Shown in pieces: positions 1 through 7,856 of a stretch of 26,852 nt of DNA. Positions within the stretch are counted from its first letter, which is position 1, and each line of letters begins with the position of its first letter. Under the pieces are notes generated by a model. It was given only the letters and a program-made list of their open reading frames with translations. It was not told the origin of the DNA and ran no database searches. Position numbers and translations under genes: made by a program. Origin of the DNA: a virus; IMG/VR virus record IMGVR_UViG_3300017917_003225, positions 1 to 26,852 of that record, one strand, 5' to 3'.

Positions 1-73
1 ACGCTACAAAGAAGCCTAGAAATGTAAAGTTTTCACTTAGAATCGCCATGATTCTTTTCTTTAACCAGTTCAT
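1..73 (-). CDS. N-terminus of small hydrophobic (membrane) protein, cut by window edge
   Basis: Only the first 24 codons are present (MNWLKKRIMAILSENFTF, then LGFFVA). A basic start is followed by a hydrophobic stretch, which fits a small membrane protein; a holin-like lysis protein is one guess, with no further support. The start is well supported: AAGGAG lies six bases before the ATG, and the ATG overlaps the TAA of the preceding gene as TAATG, so translation is probably coupled. The Shine-Dalgarno sequence sits inside the last codons of the upstream gene. The rest of the gene lies beyond position 1. Confidence 0.6.
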   Translation of the reverse strand, partial: MNWLKKRIMAILSENFTFLGFFVA

Positions 74-2490
74 TATCTTCTCCTTATCATTGCACTACCG
101 ACTATAACCTGTCCAACTAGCACTGCTGCTACAAGGACTTCTTTAGCCTTTTGTCTTTCTTGTGGAGACATATCAGCACCAATACTTGCTAGTGCTAAGA
201 ATACCTCACATTTTTGTTCTTCTGTTAAACCTTCAATAGCCTCATCTGGATTAAAGCATCCAGCAATTGCTGCTACTAATGCAGCAGGAGATTCTAATGT
301 TGTAAGTGCTGATGCAACTTCTGCAGTAATAACTACAGGATTACCATTTAAATCAGTTCTAACTTCCACTGGAATTTGTGGAGGAAGATCACGATATTCA
401 AGTCCTGCTGCTGCTATATTTGCTGCAGTTACTGGTTCTCCGTCTGCTGCTGCAATAAGAGCATCTGCAACTAATGCTTTTTCTGCAAGCGTAAATGTTC
501 CATCTGCTGTTAATGCATCAGATAAATTATTTACTTCAGAAGATGTTATTTCTCCATCTGCCATTAAAGCATTTAATACCGCTTCAGCATCTGCTGCAGT
601 CAAATTTCCATCAGCAATAAGATTTTCTACTACAACAATAACCTCTTCTACTGTTAATGGTGGCTCTTCTACTGGTGCTGGAGGCTTTTCAACTGGCGTA
701 GGTGGCTCTTCTGCAGGTGGTTCTTCTGCAGGTGGTTCTTCTGCAGGTGGCTGCTCGGCTGGAGGTTCTTCTGCAGGAGGTTGTTCTGCTGGTGGTTGCT
801 CAGCAGGTGGCTCTGAGATTCTCCCACCACTTAAATTTGCACTTTGTGTGGCAGGTATAGAAATAACAGTCTCTGTATAATTACTTACAGGTCCAGACCA
901 ATTAGCAACTCTAATAGTATATGTTGCACCTTCTGTCAAACCAGTTAATTGAATAGAACTTGGAGCACCATCTGTATTTAATGTTTGTCCAGCATAGGGG
1001 TTTGCTGCTGTTGGATCATTTGAAACAACCTGATAAAACCATGTATTTGCTGTATATCCTTCTGGTAATTCTGGTGTAATTGTAACTGTTGTTCCTTCGA
1101 TAATTGGCTCTGCAAGAATTGGAGCAGGAGTTGGAATATTATTATTAATAGCATTAATTAATGTAGTGGCTTTTGTATTTAGTGATGTTTGTAAAGATGT
1201 TTTTGTTGATATAGCAGAATTAATTGTATTGGTTAATGATGTTGTATTAATAGCATTTATTGCAGCAGTATTTAATGTATTTTGTGCAACAACTGGAGAA
1301 AGACTTTGATTAAGTTGTGTAATTGTTGCATTTGCTGCATCTACTGCTGCCTGTACTGCTGATGTATTTGGATCAACTAATGGTGTAAAAGAATTTCCCT
1401 GACTTATTTGTCCAGCAAAACCAGATCCAGAATTTGTATCTAAAATAGGTGTAATTGCGCCATTAGTTGTTTGTCTATAATTAAATCTAGCACCATTTGG
1501 AATTGGACCAGTAGCAGTTACATTTGCCATCCAAGCACCATCTACTGGATTGACATCAGCATTAAATCTAATCTGAACCATTTGAGTAGAAGCATCTTGT
1601 TGTGGATAAGGACGAACATCCCAAGCAATATCTAATGAAGAACCTGTTGTTGCATATGTAATTCCAGTTCCAGTACTCCATGTAGTCCAGTCCCATCCAG
1701 CAATAGAAATTGATGGGGCATTTGGAGTTGTATAATAAACCCAACCTTCATCTACACCAAATGTAATTGTGGCATTTGAACCAACATAAACATTATTATA
1801 TAAAGTTCCACCCATCTGTAAACCAAATGGAAGATTCATTCGAATTCCAGCATCATCTACTCCAGCCAAAACATTTGTGCTTGTTCCAATTGTTGCTTGT
1901 AATGCATTTACCGCATTTTGAGCATTATCAATTGCTATATTGGCTTGAGTAAGTTCTGTTTGTGCCGTTGCTTGTGCTGTAACTGCTTCTGATCTTGCTG
2001 TAATTGTTTGAGAAATTTCTGTCTGTGCTGTGGTTGTATTAATATTATTAATTGCAGTTTGAGCAGTTGTTATAGTTGTTTTAGCATCTTGAATAATTGT
2101 AGAACTTTGATCTACTGCATTTACTGTTAAATCAATAGCATTAATTGTATTAATAGCATTTTGAACATTATTTACACTTGTTTGCGCTACAGAAATTGCA
2201 GGCGTTATTTGAGATACCGCTGATTGTGCCTGAGATAATTCTGTTTGTGCTTGTGAAATTTCTGTAGCAGAATTTGCAGTGGCATCTATAGCCTGCTGAA
2301 CTTCTGTAGTGGCTGTTCCAAGTGCTGTGTTAACTGCTTGCTGAGCGGGACTTACAATAACTTGAACAACCTCATCAACGGCATGAGCACGATCTGGTGC
2401 CATAATACTAAAAACTGTTATACATAGCCCTACCCCAAAGCCTATTAATAATTTACGCTTTAGGTTATTCAATTTAGGGGCTGTCTCCAA
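73..2490 (-). CDS. Large exported, membrane-anchored coiled-coil/adhesin-like protein
   Basis: Not assigned to a named family. In order (residues counted from 2490): a signal peptide with KRK, a hydrophobic core and an AHA cleavage site near residue 37; a long Ala/Thr/Gln/Asn-rich helical coiled-coil region (about 45-205); a beta-rich domain (about 207-350) whose LPFGLQMGGTLYNNVYVGSN segment resembles nidogen-type (NIDO) domains; a second helical stretch (375-450); a fibronectin-III-like domain (455-548); a proline-rich PPAEE/PPAEQ spacer (561-597); a helical region with repeated ADG units (613-690) that loosely recalls EF-hands; a two-Cys segment (C745, C761); and a C-terminal transmembrane helix ending in RRR. 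This is the layout of a protein exported and held in the membrane by its tail, with no LPXTG sorting motif. The start is uncertain: 2490 is a TTG without a ribosome site, while the TTG at 2472 has GGAGA 11 bases upstream and gives a cleaner signal peptide. Confidence 0.75.
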   Translation of the reverse strand: METAPKLNNLKRKLLIGFGVGLCITVFSIMAPDRAHAVDEVVQVIVSPAQQAVNTALGTATTEVQQAIDATANSATEISQAQTELSQAQSAVSQITPAISVAQTSVNNVQNAINTINAIDLTVNAVDQSSTIIQDAKTTITTAQTAINNINTTTAQTEISQTITARSEAVTAQATAQTELTQANIAIDNAQNAVNALQATIGTSTNVLAGVDDAGIRMNLPFGLQMGGTLYNNVYVGSNATITFGVDEGWVYYTTPNAPSISIAGWDWTTWSTGTGITYATTGSSLDIAWDVRPYPQQDASTQMVQIRFNADVNPVDGAWMANVTATGPIPNGARFNYRQTTNGAITPILDTNSGSGFAGQISQGNSFTPLVDPNTSAVQAAVDAANATITQLNQSLSPVVAQNTLNTAAINAINTTSLTNTINSAISTKTSLQTSLNTKATTLINAINNNIPTPAPILAEPIIEGTTVTITPELPEGYTANTWFYQVVSNDPTAANPYAGQTLNTDGAPSSIQLTGLTEGATYTIRVANWSGPVSNYTETVISIPATQSANLSGGRISEPPAEQPPAEQPPAEEPPAEQPPAEEPPAEEPPAEEPPTPVEKPPAPVEEPPLTVEEVIVVVENLIADGNLTAADAEAVLNALMADGEITSSEVNNLSDALTADGTFTLAEKALVADALIAAADGEPVTAANIAAAGLEYRDLPPQIPVEVRTDLNGNPVVITAEVASALTTLESPAALVAAIAGCFNPDEAIEGLTEEQKCEVFLALASIGADMSPQERQKAKEVLVAAVLVGQVIVGSAMIRRR
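700..810 (-). repeat. 15-bp tandem repeat coding for PPAE(E/Q)
   Basis: About seven imperfect copies of a 15-base unit lie in frame and encode PPAEQ or PPAEE, followed by looser PTPVEKPPAPVEEPP. On the plus strand the unit reads ggtggttcttctgca with small changes. It makes a stiff, acidic, proline-rich spacer between the fibronectin-like domain and the C-terminal helical part of the protein, a design typical of cell-wall-spanning linkers. Such repeats change copy number easily by slippage. Confidence 0.85.
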
Positions 2491-2493
2491 TGT

Positions 2494-2526
2494 TTAATTA
2501 TATAATGAATTATATCATATAATTAA
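2494..2526. repeat. AT-only 10-bp perfect inverted repeat
   Basis: The arms ttaattatat (2494-2503) and atataattaa (2517-2526) are exact reverse complements separated by 13 bases. They fill most of the 48-base gap between the RmlB-like gene and the long exported protein gene. All pairs are A:T, so a hairpin would be weak and no U-tract follows. It could be an operator, or chance in AT-rich DNA. Confidence 0.45.
2497..2514 (-). promoter_or_regulatory. Candidate -10 boxes upstream of the long exported protein gene
   Basis: Two exact TATAAT hexamers occur on the minus strand at 2514-2509 and 2502-2497, both inside the inverted repeat region. The first would place a transcript start near 2502, leaving room for the GGAGA site. 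No good -35 is seen at 16-18 bases, only TCTTTA, so this is a weak call. An internal promoter would make sense because a terminator lies upstream at 3568-3602. Confidence 0.3.
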
Positions 2527-2538
2527 TTAATTAAAGAT

Positions 2539-3552
2539 TTATAACCACATTGGATTACTTAAACTCCATTTAACTGTTTTTTCTAATGCTTCATTAAAAG
2601 AAAATGGTTGTAACCAACCCAATGATTGTAATTTATTTCCATTAAGACCATATTTTAAATCAAGTCCAGGTCTGTGTTCTGTCGGATCAATATATTTAAT
2701 ATTAACTGGTTTACCAATTATCTTGCCAATTTCAAAAGCAACTTGATCATTATACATTTCAATATCTCCAGCAACATTAAACTTTTCAATTTTATTTAAA
2801 CCATCTGAAAATCTGTGTGGTAAATTATTAAACCTTTCTATTAAAAATTTAATTGCATCAACCTGGTTTTGTGTATACAAATAATATCTACTACTTATTT
2901 TTACTTCATTATTAATTATTTTGGAATGTATTGGCAAGACTTTATCATTATTAATATATTCAATGGCTCGTGGAATAAATGCTTTTGAATCTTGTCTTTC
3001 TCCAAACATATTTGTGGTATTTGTAATAATAATTGGAAGATCATAAGTCCTCCAGTATGCTTGGGCTATTGCTTCTTGACTAGCCTTTGATGCAGAGTAT
3101 GGATTAGATGGTACTAACGAGTCCCATTCTGAATGATTTGTACCGTCACCAAATACCTCATCTGTAGAAACCTGTATAAATGTTTTTAAATTATCTAAAG
3201 TTTTAGCATATTCAAACATATTTAATGCAAGATTAATATTATTTTGAACAAATGGAATAGGTTCTTTAATTGAATCATCTACATTTGCAAGCGATGCTGT
3301 ATTAATAATTATATTAATATCACCAAATTCAGATCTTGTTATTTTATCAATTGGTGTGGCAAGATCATGTGTAATTATTTTAACACGATTTCTATGTTCT
3401 GGAACTTCATTAAATACTGCTCTTAATCTAGCAGATATACCAACATGATTAAAAGAATCTGTTAAAACAAATTCCCAATCTGTATTTTTTAACAAATACA
3501 ACAGAGTATGATGACCCATAAAGCCACCACCACCAGTTAGTAAAACTTTCAT
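2539..3552 (-). CDS. NAD-dependent sugar-nucleotide epimerase/dehydratase (RmlB-like)
   Basis: Short-chain dehydrogenase of the extended type, closest to dTDP-glucose 4,6-dehydratase. Visible motifs are the N-terminal nucleotide-binding GGGGFMGHH, the STDEVFGD strand carrying the catalytic Thr/Asp/Glu set of RmlB enzymes, and the YSASK catalytic Tyr-x-x-x-Lys. About 337 residues is normal for the family. The expected reaction is NAD-dependent oxidation and 4,6-dehydration of a nucleotide sugar in the cytoplasm, feeding glycan synthesis. RmlB and UDP-sugar epimerase relatives cannot be separated by eye, though the STDEVFGD pattern favours a dehydratase. A GTG at 3558 is also open, but the ATG at 3552 follows GGGGTGGA at good spacing. 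The gene sits between two genes for exported proteins, which suggests sugar decoration of surface or virion material. Confidence 0.85.
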   Translation of the reverse strand: MKVLLTGGGGFMGHHTLLYLLKNTDWEFVLTDSFNHVGISARLRAVFNEVPEHRNRVKIITHDLATPIDKITRSEFGDINIIINTASLANVDDSIKEPIPFVQNNINLALNMFEYAKTLDNLKTFIQVSTDEVFGDGTNHSEWDSLVPSNPYSASKASQEAIAQAYWRTYDLPIIITNTTNMFGERQDSKAFIPRAIEYINNDKVLPIHSKIINNEVKISSRYYLYTQNQVDAIKFLIERFNNLPHRFSDGLNKIEKFNVAGDIEMYNDQVAFEIGKIIGKPVNIKYIDPTEHRPGLDLKYGLNGNKLQSLGWLQPFSFNEALEKTVKWSLSNPMWL

Positions 3553-3567
3553 GTCCACCCCATCTAT

Positions 3568-3602
3568 AAAAATGGGGGACAGGTTTTATCCCATCCCCCA
3601 TT
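3568..3602 (-). terminator. Rho-independent terminator after the S-layer-like gene
   Basis: On the minus strand AATGGGGGA (3602-3594) pairs perfectly with TCCCCCATT (3579-3571) around a 14-base loop, followed by TTT, which gives a run of five T at 3572-3568. The 9-bp stem with five G:C pairs begins 10 bases after the stop codon of the gene at 3613. It is the only clear intrinsic terminator I see in the window. Confidence 0.8.
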
Positions 3603-3612
3603 CATTTAAAGA

Positions 3613-5217
3613 TTACTTCTTTAGAAGTGCCTTTTGAAGTGCTGCAATTTGCTTAGTAATTTGTGCAATCAAAGCAACGATTGCGCTAAGAACCTGAGCA
3701 TTAGTTACCGCACCGTCAGCAATGCTATATGAAATAGTTTTTGCTGAATCAGTTGATGCATATGCTGGTAGATCTACAACCATATTATAGTTTCCATTAA
3801 CATTATTAACAGTAAACTTATATGTCTTTGATCCATTAGCAAATGTGTCTGCAGATGTAGCAGCAGCAACTGCTGTTAATCCACCACCAGAAATAGCAAC
3901 GCCACTTCCTATTGTAGATGAATCTGCAACCTTTGCACCATTAATATCTGTAGCAGAAATTGTTAGTGTAGCAATTTCTCCTGGAACATAAGAATTCTTA
4001 TCAAGAGAAATCTTATATTTATTCACTCCAAGACCACATGCTGCAACAAACTCATTTGAGTAAATTGTAGTTAGATCTGAAAGAACATGCTTAATGCGGA
4101 TAATAGATGATCCAGATGTTGAAGCACATGTCCATCCACCAGTTTGAACTACTGTTGCAGATGATGCTCCAGCAATAGAAACTGAAGTTACTTGTGAAGT
4201 ATACTTTGTTGTATCAGCAACTGGGGTGACTCCAGCAAGTTGATTTCCAGCAGCATCCTTGACTACAAAGTCAAAAGTGCCTGTACGTGCTCCACCAGCA
4301 AGTGCAATGTCTTCTCCAGTTACTGAAATAGATGCTGCACGACCTGTAAATGTAATGCTCTTTGTTGCAAGCACTACACCATTAAATGAAACTGTAATTA
4401 CAGTATTTACTGGTTTATCTGAATTAGCAGTTCCCTGCTTAACATAAAGTACTCCACCAACACCAGTCTTTGCTGCAAATGAAACTTGTGTTGAAGGTGT
4501 TCCATCCCAAGCAACTACTGCACCATTTGTTGCTGTTGCTTGCAAAACACCATTTGTTGAAAGTGTTGCTTCATAAGCATCTTTTGTAAGAACATTTACA
4601 TAACCTGTTCCATCATTAACAACAGTTGTTGATCCAGTAATATCTACATTTGAAGCAAGAGTTCCTGCAGTTGATGTATCTTGTACACGAACAAATGAAT
4701 TTGCAACAGAAAGAATATCTGTCTTAGCAGTTGTTCCTGCATAAATGGTCTTAATGTCAATAGTAGAAGTTGTTGCTCCTACCTTTTTCTTTTGAGTAAT
4801 TGTAACTGTACCCTCACCATTAATAGTAGCCTTAATATTTGTTGGCAAACCAACATCTGATGATGTTGTTGCTGTAAATGTAAAAGTCTTACCCAAGTTA
4901 GTTAGAGTAGTAGTTGCTGGATTAGAACCTGCTGCTGTAAAATCAGTAAAAGTTGCTGGTCCAGAAATTTCAAGAGATACATTATCTCCAGCAGTTGCAG
5001 CGAGTGTGTCTGATGTTGTAAGAACAGCAATAGCATTCACTCCAGCCTCAGCCTTTGTAGTATCCGTTAGTACGGTTACACCACGAGCACCAGCAGACAG
5101 TGAACCAGATAATACGTATCCGTTCGAAACTGCTGCAGAAGCCTGCGGAATTGCAACCAAAAATGTGCTTGATACGGCTGCAGCCATAATCAAGGCGACC
5201 TTTTTAAATGAATTCAT
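3613..5217 (-). CDS. Secreted S-layer-like/Ig-like repeat protein of host type
   Basis: 534 residues. A textbook signal peptide (MNSFKKVALIMAAAV, ending in QASA near residue 28) is followed by a Thr/Ala/Ser/Val/Gly-rich beta-sandwich body with several Ig-like strands (for example the segment ISLDKNSYVPGEIATLTISA) and two cysteines (WTCAS, AACGLG) that could form a disulphide. The last about 27 residues form an amphipathic helix (VLSAIVALIAQITKQIAALQ, then KALLKK) that resembles the C-termini of surface proteins in freshwater Nanopelagicales, from memory. AAGGAG lies four bases before the ATG. A perfect TATAAT lies just upstream and an intrinsic terminator just downstream, so the gene is probably transcribed alone. 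G+C is clearly higher than nearby: 32 of 60 bases at 5041-5100 against 13 of 60 at 2881-2940. This suggests acquisition from a host. Role unknown: receptor masking, exclusion of other phages or virion decoration are possible. Confidence 0.75.
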   Translation of the reverse strand: MNSFKKVALIMAAAVSSTFLVAIPQASAAVSNGYVLSGSLSAGARGVTVLTDTTKAEAGVNAIAVLTTSDTLAATAGDNVSLEISGPATFTDFTAAGSNPATTTLTNLGKTFTFTATTSSDVGLPTNIKATINGEGTVTITQKKKVGATTSTIDIKTIYAGTTAKTDILSVANSFVRVQDTSTAGTLASNVDITGSTTVVNDGTGYVNVLTKDAYEATLSTNGVLQATATNGAVVAWDGTPSTQVSFAAKTGVGGVLYVKQGTANSDKPVNTVITVSFNGVVLATKSITFTGRAASISVTGEDIALAGGARTGTFDFVVKDAAGNQLAGVTPVADTTKYTSQVTSVSIAGASSATVVQTGGWTCASTSGSSIIRIKHVLSDLTTIYSNEFVAACGLGVNKYKISLDKNSYVPGEIATLTISATDINGAKVADSSTIGSGVAISGGGLTAVAAATSADTFANGSKTYKFTVNNVNGNYNMVVDLPAYASTDSAKTISYSIADGAVTNAQVLSAIVALIAQITKQIAALQKALLKK

Positions 5218-5234
5218 CTTTCTCCTTGTTAGTT

Positions 5235-5263
5235 ATTATATTAGATTGAACTTATCAAGGTAA
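5235..5263 (-). promoter_or_regulatory. Candidate promoter for the S-layer-like gene
   Basis: An exact TATAAT lies on the minus strand at 5240-5235, overlapping the stop region of the terminase gene. The hexamer 17 bases upstream is TTACCT (5263-5258), three of six matches to TTGACA. A closer TTGATA at 5258-5253 is spaced only 12 bases away. A transcript would begin near 5228, directly at the AAGGAG ribosome site (5227-5222). The paired terminator at 3568-3602 makes a dedicated promoter more likely than the hexamers alone would. Confidence 0.4.
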
Positions 5264-7008
5264 TCCCTTACATTATCAGGAACTGGCCTTGTATCTAATT
5301 TTAGCATATCTTCGTCTTCTTCGTCAAGTGACCTTGATGATGACCAAGTATGAATTTCTATTTCATTATTCATATCTTTTGGTGTATGAGATATTGCATT
5401 AAATACAGCACCACATACAGCATCTGCAAGGTCTTTAGATTTTTTTCTAGGGTGATCGACCTTGTTATTATTCATAATTTTTAATTCTGCCATTTCATCC
5501 AGCAATAGTGAGATTAATGGAATGGCAATACGTTCTTCATAAATCATCATTGCTAGATCTTCATAATGTTTTTTTCCAACAGAAACAGTATCAGTTCTCA
5601 TTCCTACTGCCTTTAATTCTTGTTGAATATCAAATGATTGCCAACGGTCAAAGGTTACTAATCCTATATTAAATCCTTGACGCCTTAAATTTTGAATCCA
5701 TAGTTTCACTTCAGATAGATTAACTGGTCCTTCTGTTTTTGGTTCCCACCAAGCAACTGCATCTACAATTACAACTGGAGCAACTTGTTCATAATCTTTA
5801 ATTACCTGAATATTAACCCATTTATCTACATGTGCAATTGCTACAGCACATTTATCGTGTTTTTGTGCAAGGTCAGCATGAACATAATATAGTTTATCAG
5901 GATCTGGTTTAAATGATTCATCAAATCTTCTAAAAGCATCTACTGGATTTCTTAATGTCATACATTTTTCAAGTTTATCTCTTTGTTTAAAAAATGCATC
6001 GGATGAATATGTAGGGGTACATAGAAAACGCATCATGGCATCTCCCATATCAGTAAGAAATGCAATTTTAAAATCATCAATTTTTCTTGTTGGGTTTACT
6101 TCCCATGTTGGACGTTTTAATGCTAATACTTTTGGAATTTTATATGAAAGGATATGATCTTCTTCCCATGTAATTTCAAATTCATTATCTGGTCCTAATG
6201 GTAATTCGTCATTAATAATAAATTTATATCTACGCTCTACCGTTTCTTTTTCAGCAATTACTGAATCATAACGTTGTGAAATAAAATCACCTTGATAACG
6301 AGGAAATGAAAGAAGAACCACTTTACCAAGATCAGGAAAACGAGAATCTACGGTGCCACGAAATGCTTTATAAATGTTATCAGCAGTTTTTCCTTGTTCA
6401 TTGCCAGTGCCAACCTCTGTAGCAAAACCAGAAATTTCATCAAGCACTGCAAGAAATAAGTTCAAACCTTCATGTGATTCTCTTTCAGAATGTCCAGAAT
6501 AAACAGTAATTGCTTTATCAAATTCAATTGAATCTGCTTTTGGATTATATTTTCCAGCAAACCAAGGAGATTTTTCAATTTTTGTTTTAAATCCTTTAAA
6601 GAAAACATTCTTCGCTTGTTGTGCGTTAATAGCAACGTTAATAATATCTATAGCATCTCCAGCAGGTTTACCATAGTATGATGCTGGTTCTTTTAAACAT
6701 AATAGTTTATATACTACGTATGCACATGCTACAGTAGAAACAAAATCTTTTCCAGATCCTTTGCCAAGTTGCAGAATAATTTCATTTTTTGTATATTTTG
6801 AAAAATATGTTGCACCCTCCGATTCACCCATAATTTCCATCAAATCTTCTTTACGATAAATTTGACTCATTGCTTCTACAATATCATATTGAATATCAGA
6901 TAATGGTGGTTGACCTAAATAATCTGGAGACTCAACAAATGTTTTAGCATTAACAGGAGTTTCATTAAAATGATTTTCTTTTAGTACTTCAAAAAAATCA
7001 TTGAACAT
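5236..7008 (-). CDS. Terminase large subunit (packaging ATPase-nuclease)
   Basis: Motor that cuts concatemeric phage DNA and pumps it into the prohead. Residues are counted from the ATG at 7008. The ATPase part has a Walker A GKGSGKD (82-88, Lys87) and a Walker B LFLAVLDE (Asp190, Glu191). The RNase H-like nuclease part has acidic residues at HADLAQ (Asp379), TFDRW (Asp454) and the KDLADAV helix (Asp529). Walker A ends in GKD instead of GKT/S, a variant I associate with actinophage terminases. About 590 residues is normal. A TTG at 7017 is also open; the ATG at 7008 is preferred although no good ribosome site precedes either, and the overlap with the small terminase suggests coupling. No portal gene follows downstream: an S-layer-like gene comes next. 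Confidence 0.93.
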   Translation of the reverse strand: MFNDFFEVLKENHFNETPVNAKTFVESPDYLGQPPLSDIQYDIVEAMSQIYRKEDLMEIMGESEGATYFSKYTKNEIILQLGKGSGKDFVSTVACAYVVYKLLCLKEPASYYGKPAGDAIDIINVAINAQQAKNVFFKGFKTKIEKSPWFAGKYNPKADSIEFDKAITVYSGHSERESHEGLNLFLAVLDEISGFATEVGTGNEQGKTADNIYKAFRGTVDSRFPDLGKVVLLSFPRYQGDFISQRYDSVIAEKETVERRYKFIINDELPLGPDNEFEITWEEDHILSYKIPKVLALKRPTWEVNPTRKIDDFKIAFLTDMGDAMMRFLCTPTYSSDAFFKQRDKLEKCMTLRNPVDAFRRFDESFKPDPDKLYYVHADLAQKHDKCAVAIAHVDKWVNIQVIKDYEQVAPVVIVDAVAWWEPKTEGPVNLSEVKLWIQNLRRQGFNIGLVTFDRWQSFDIQQELKAVGMRTDTVSVGKKHYEDLAMMIYEERIAIPLISLLLDEMAELKIMNNNKVDHPRKKSKDLADAVCGAVFNAISHTPKDMNNEIEIHTWSSSRSLDEEDEDMLKLDTRPVPDNVRDYLDKFNLI

Positions 7009-7534
7009 CGTGGACAACTGTAATCACTTCGCCTTCTTTAGCAATTGCAGAAAGACGTTCCATAATTAAATTTCTTACTTCTGGATGAGAAGATGCTATA
7101 TCTCTAAGAATTCCAACAAGAACTTCTTGTCTGCGTTCAATTTCTACCATTTCTTCTGCAAGTTCTTTATTTTCTAGTAATCCTGCTTTTTGAAGCATAT
7201 CAATTCTTTTAGATTCAATATCCATGACTAATTTAATTGCTGCAGTTTTTGCACTAAGATTATTAGTCATTGATGCTTCATCGATTACTTCATATGATTT
7301 GCTAATTAATTTCCCATAATGTGCATCTGCAGCAGCAAGTGCTTCTTTTGCACGAGCACGTATTGCATCGTTAGCAGATGCCATAACTTTCCACTCATTA
7401 ATTAATGAAACAACTTGTGTTCTAGGAATAGACAACTCTTTAGAAATTTTTGTTGGATCATTACCTTTTAGGTATTCTTCTACAACCTTGTTGACTTGAT
7501 CAAGGTGTTGAATTAATTCATTTTCCGTTGTCAT
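6998..7534 (-). CDS. Terminase small subunit (DNA-recognition)
   Basis: Called from position directly before the large terminase and from layout. It has an N-terminal helix-turn-helix (about residues 25-50, DPTKISKELSIPRTQVVSLI) followed by a long, highly charged helical region suitable for oligomerisation. 178 residues fits small terminases, which bind the pac or cos site and load the large subunit. AAGGAA lies six bases before the ATG. The 3' end overlaps the large subunit start by 11 bases. No sequence family beyond the HTH could be recognised by eye, so the name rests on context. Confidence 0.75.
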   Translation of the reverse strand: MTTENELIQHLDQVNKVVEEYLKGNDPTKISKELSIPRTQVVSLINEWKVMASANDAIRARAKEALAAADAHYGKLISKSYEVIDEASMTNNLSAKTAAIKLVMDIESKRIDMLQKAGLLENKELAEEMVEIERRQEVLVGILRDIASSHPEVRNLIMERLSAIAKEGEVITVVHDVQ

Positions 7535-7856
7535 TATTTTCCTTTGCTATCTTCAATAATACCAGATAACCTATTAAATCATCAATATCATTATCTCCAA
7601 CATACTCTGTACCCTTCATTAAACGACTTAATTTATCATCAATTCTAACCCTAAGTTGCTCAACTGGATCTGCTTTACTAAAAATTCTTACAGGATCTAG
7701 AGCAGAATCTCCATAGGCAATATTTTTTTCAATAAGCATATGTGCTATTTCATGACAGGTAGCCCAAATTGCTGGTCCAGATGGAGCACCAACAGAGTGA
7801 AGATAAAGGTCTTGACATCTAAATTCTTTTGCATCTTTCCAAATTGGTTTAAGCAT
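7518..7856 (-). CDS. Nmad1/DUF1599-like nucleotide-modification-associated protein
   Basis: A 112-residue, mainly helical protein. The central and C-terminal parts carry the pattern of the nucleotide modification associated domain 1 (DUF1599): CHEIAHMLIEKN, YGDS, IFSKADPVEQLRVR, IDDKLSRLMKG and DDLIGYLVLL. The domain has been linked by comparative genomics to phages with altered DNA bases and to MazG-like nucleotide hydrolases. The biochemical activity here is not known. The N-terminal 30 residues are unlike the core and unassigned. AAGGGAGA precedes the ATG at good spacing. It overlaps the upstream glycosyltransferase gene by 8 bases and the small terminase gene by 17 bases, so it belongs to the same operon. 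A MazG-like gene occurs separately at 12180-12503. Confidence 0.6.
   Translation of the reverse strand: MLKPIWKDAKEFRCQDLYLHSVGAPSGPAIWATCHEIAHMLIEKNIAYGDSALDPVRIFSKADPVEQLRVRIDDKLSRLMKGTEYVGDNDIDDLIGYLVLLKIAKENNDNGK

Noticed and set aside
700-810. CRISPR-like or regulatory repeat
   Set aside because: The units are contiguous, in frame and encode PPAE(E/Q); they are protein repeats.
5253-5258. TTGATA as the -35 of the S-layer-like gene promoter
   Set aside because: It is only 12 bases from TATAAT, too short for a normal spacer.
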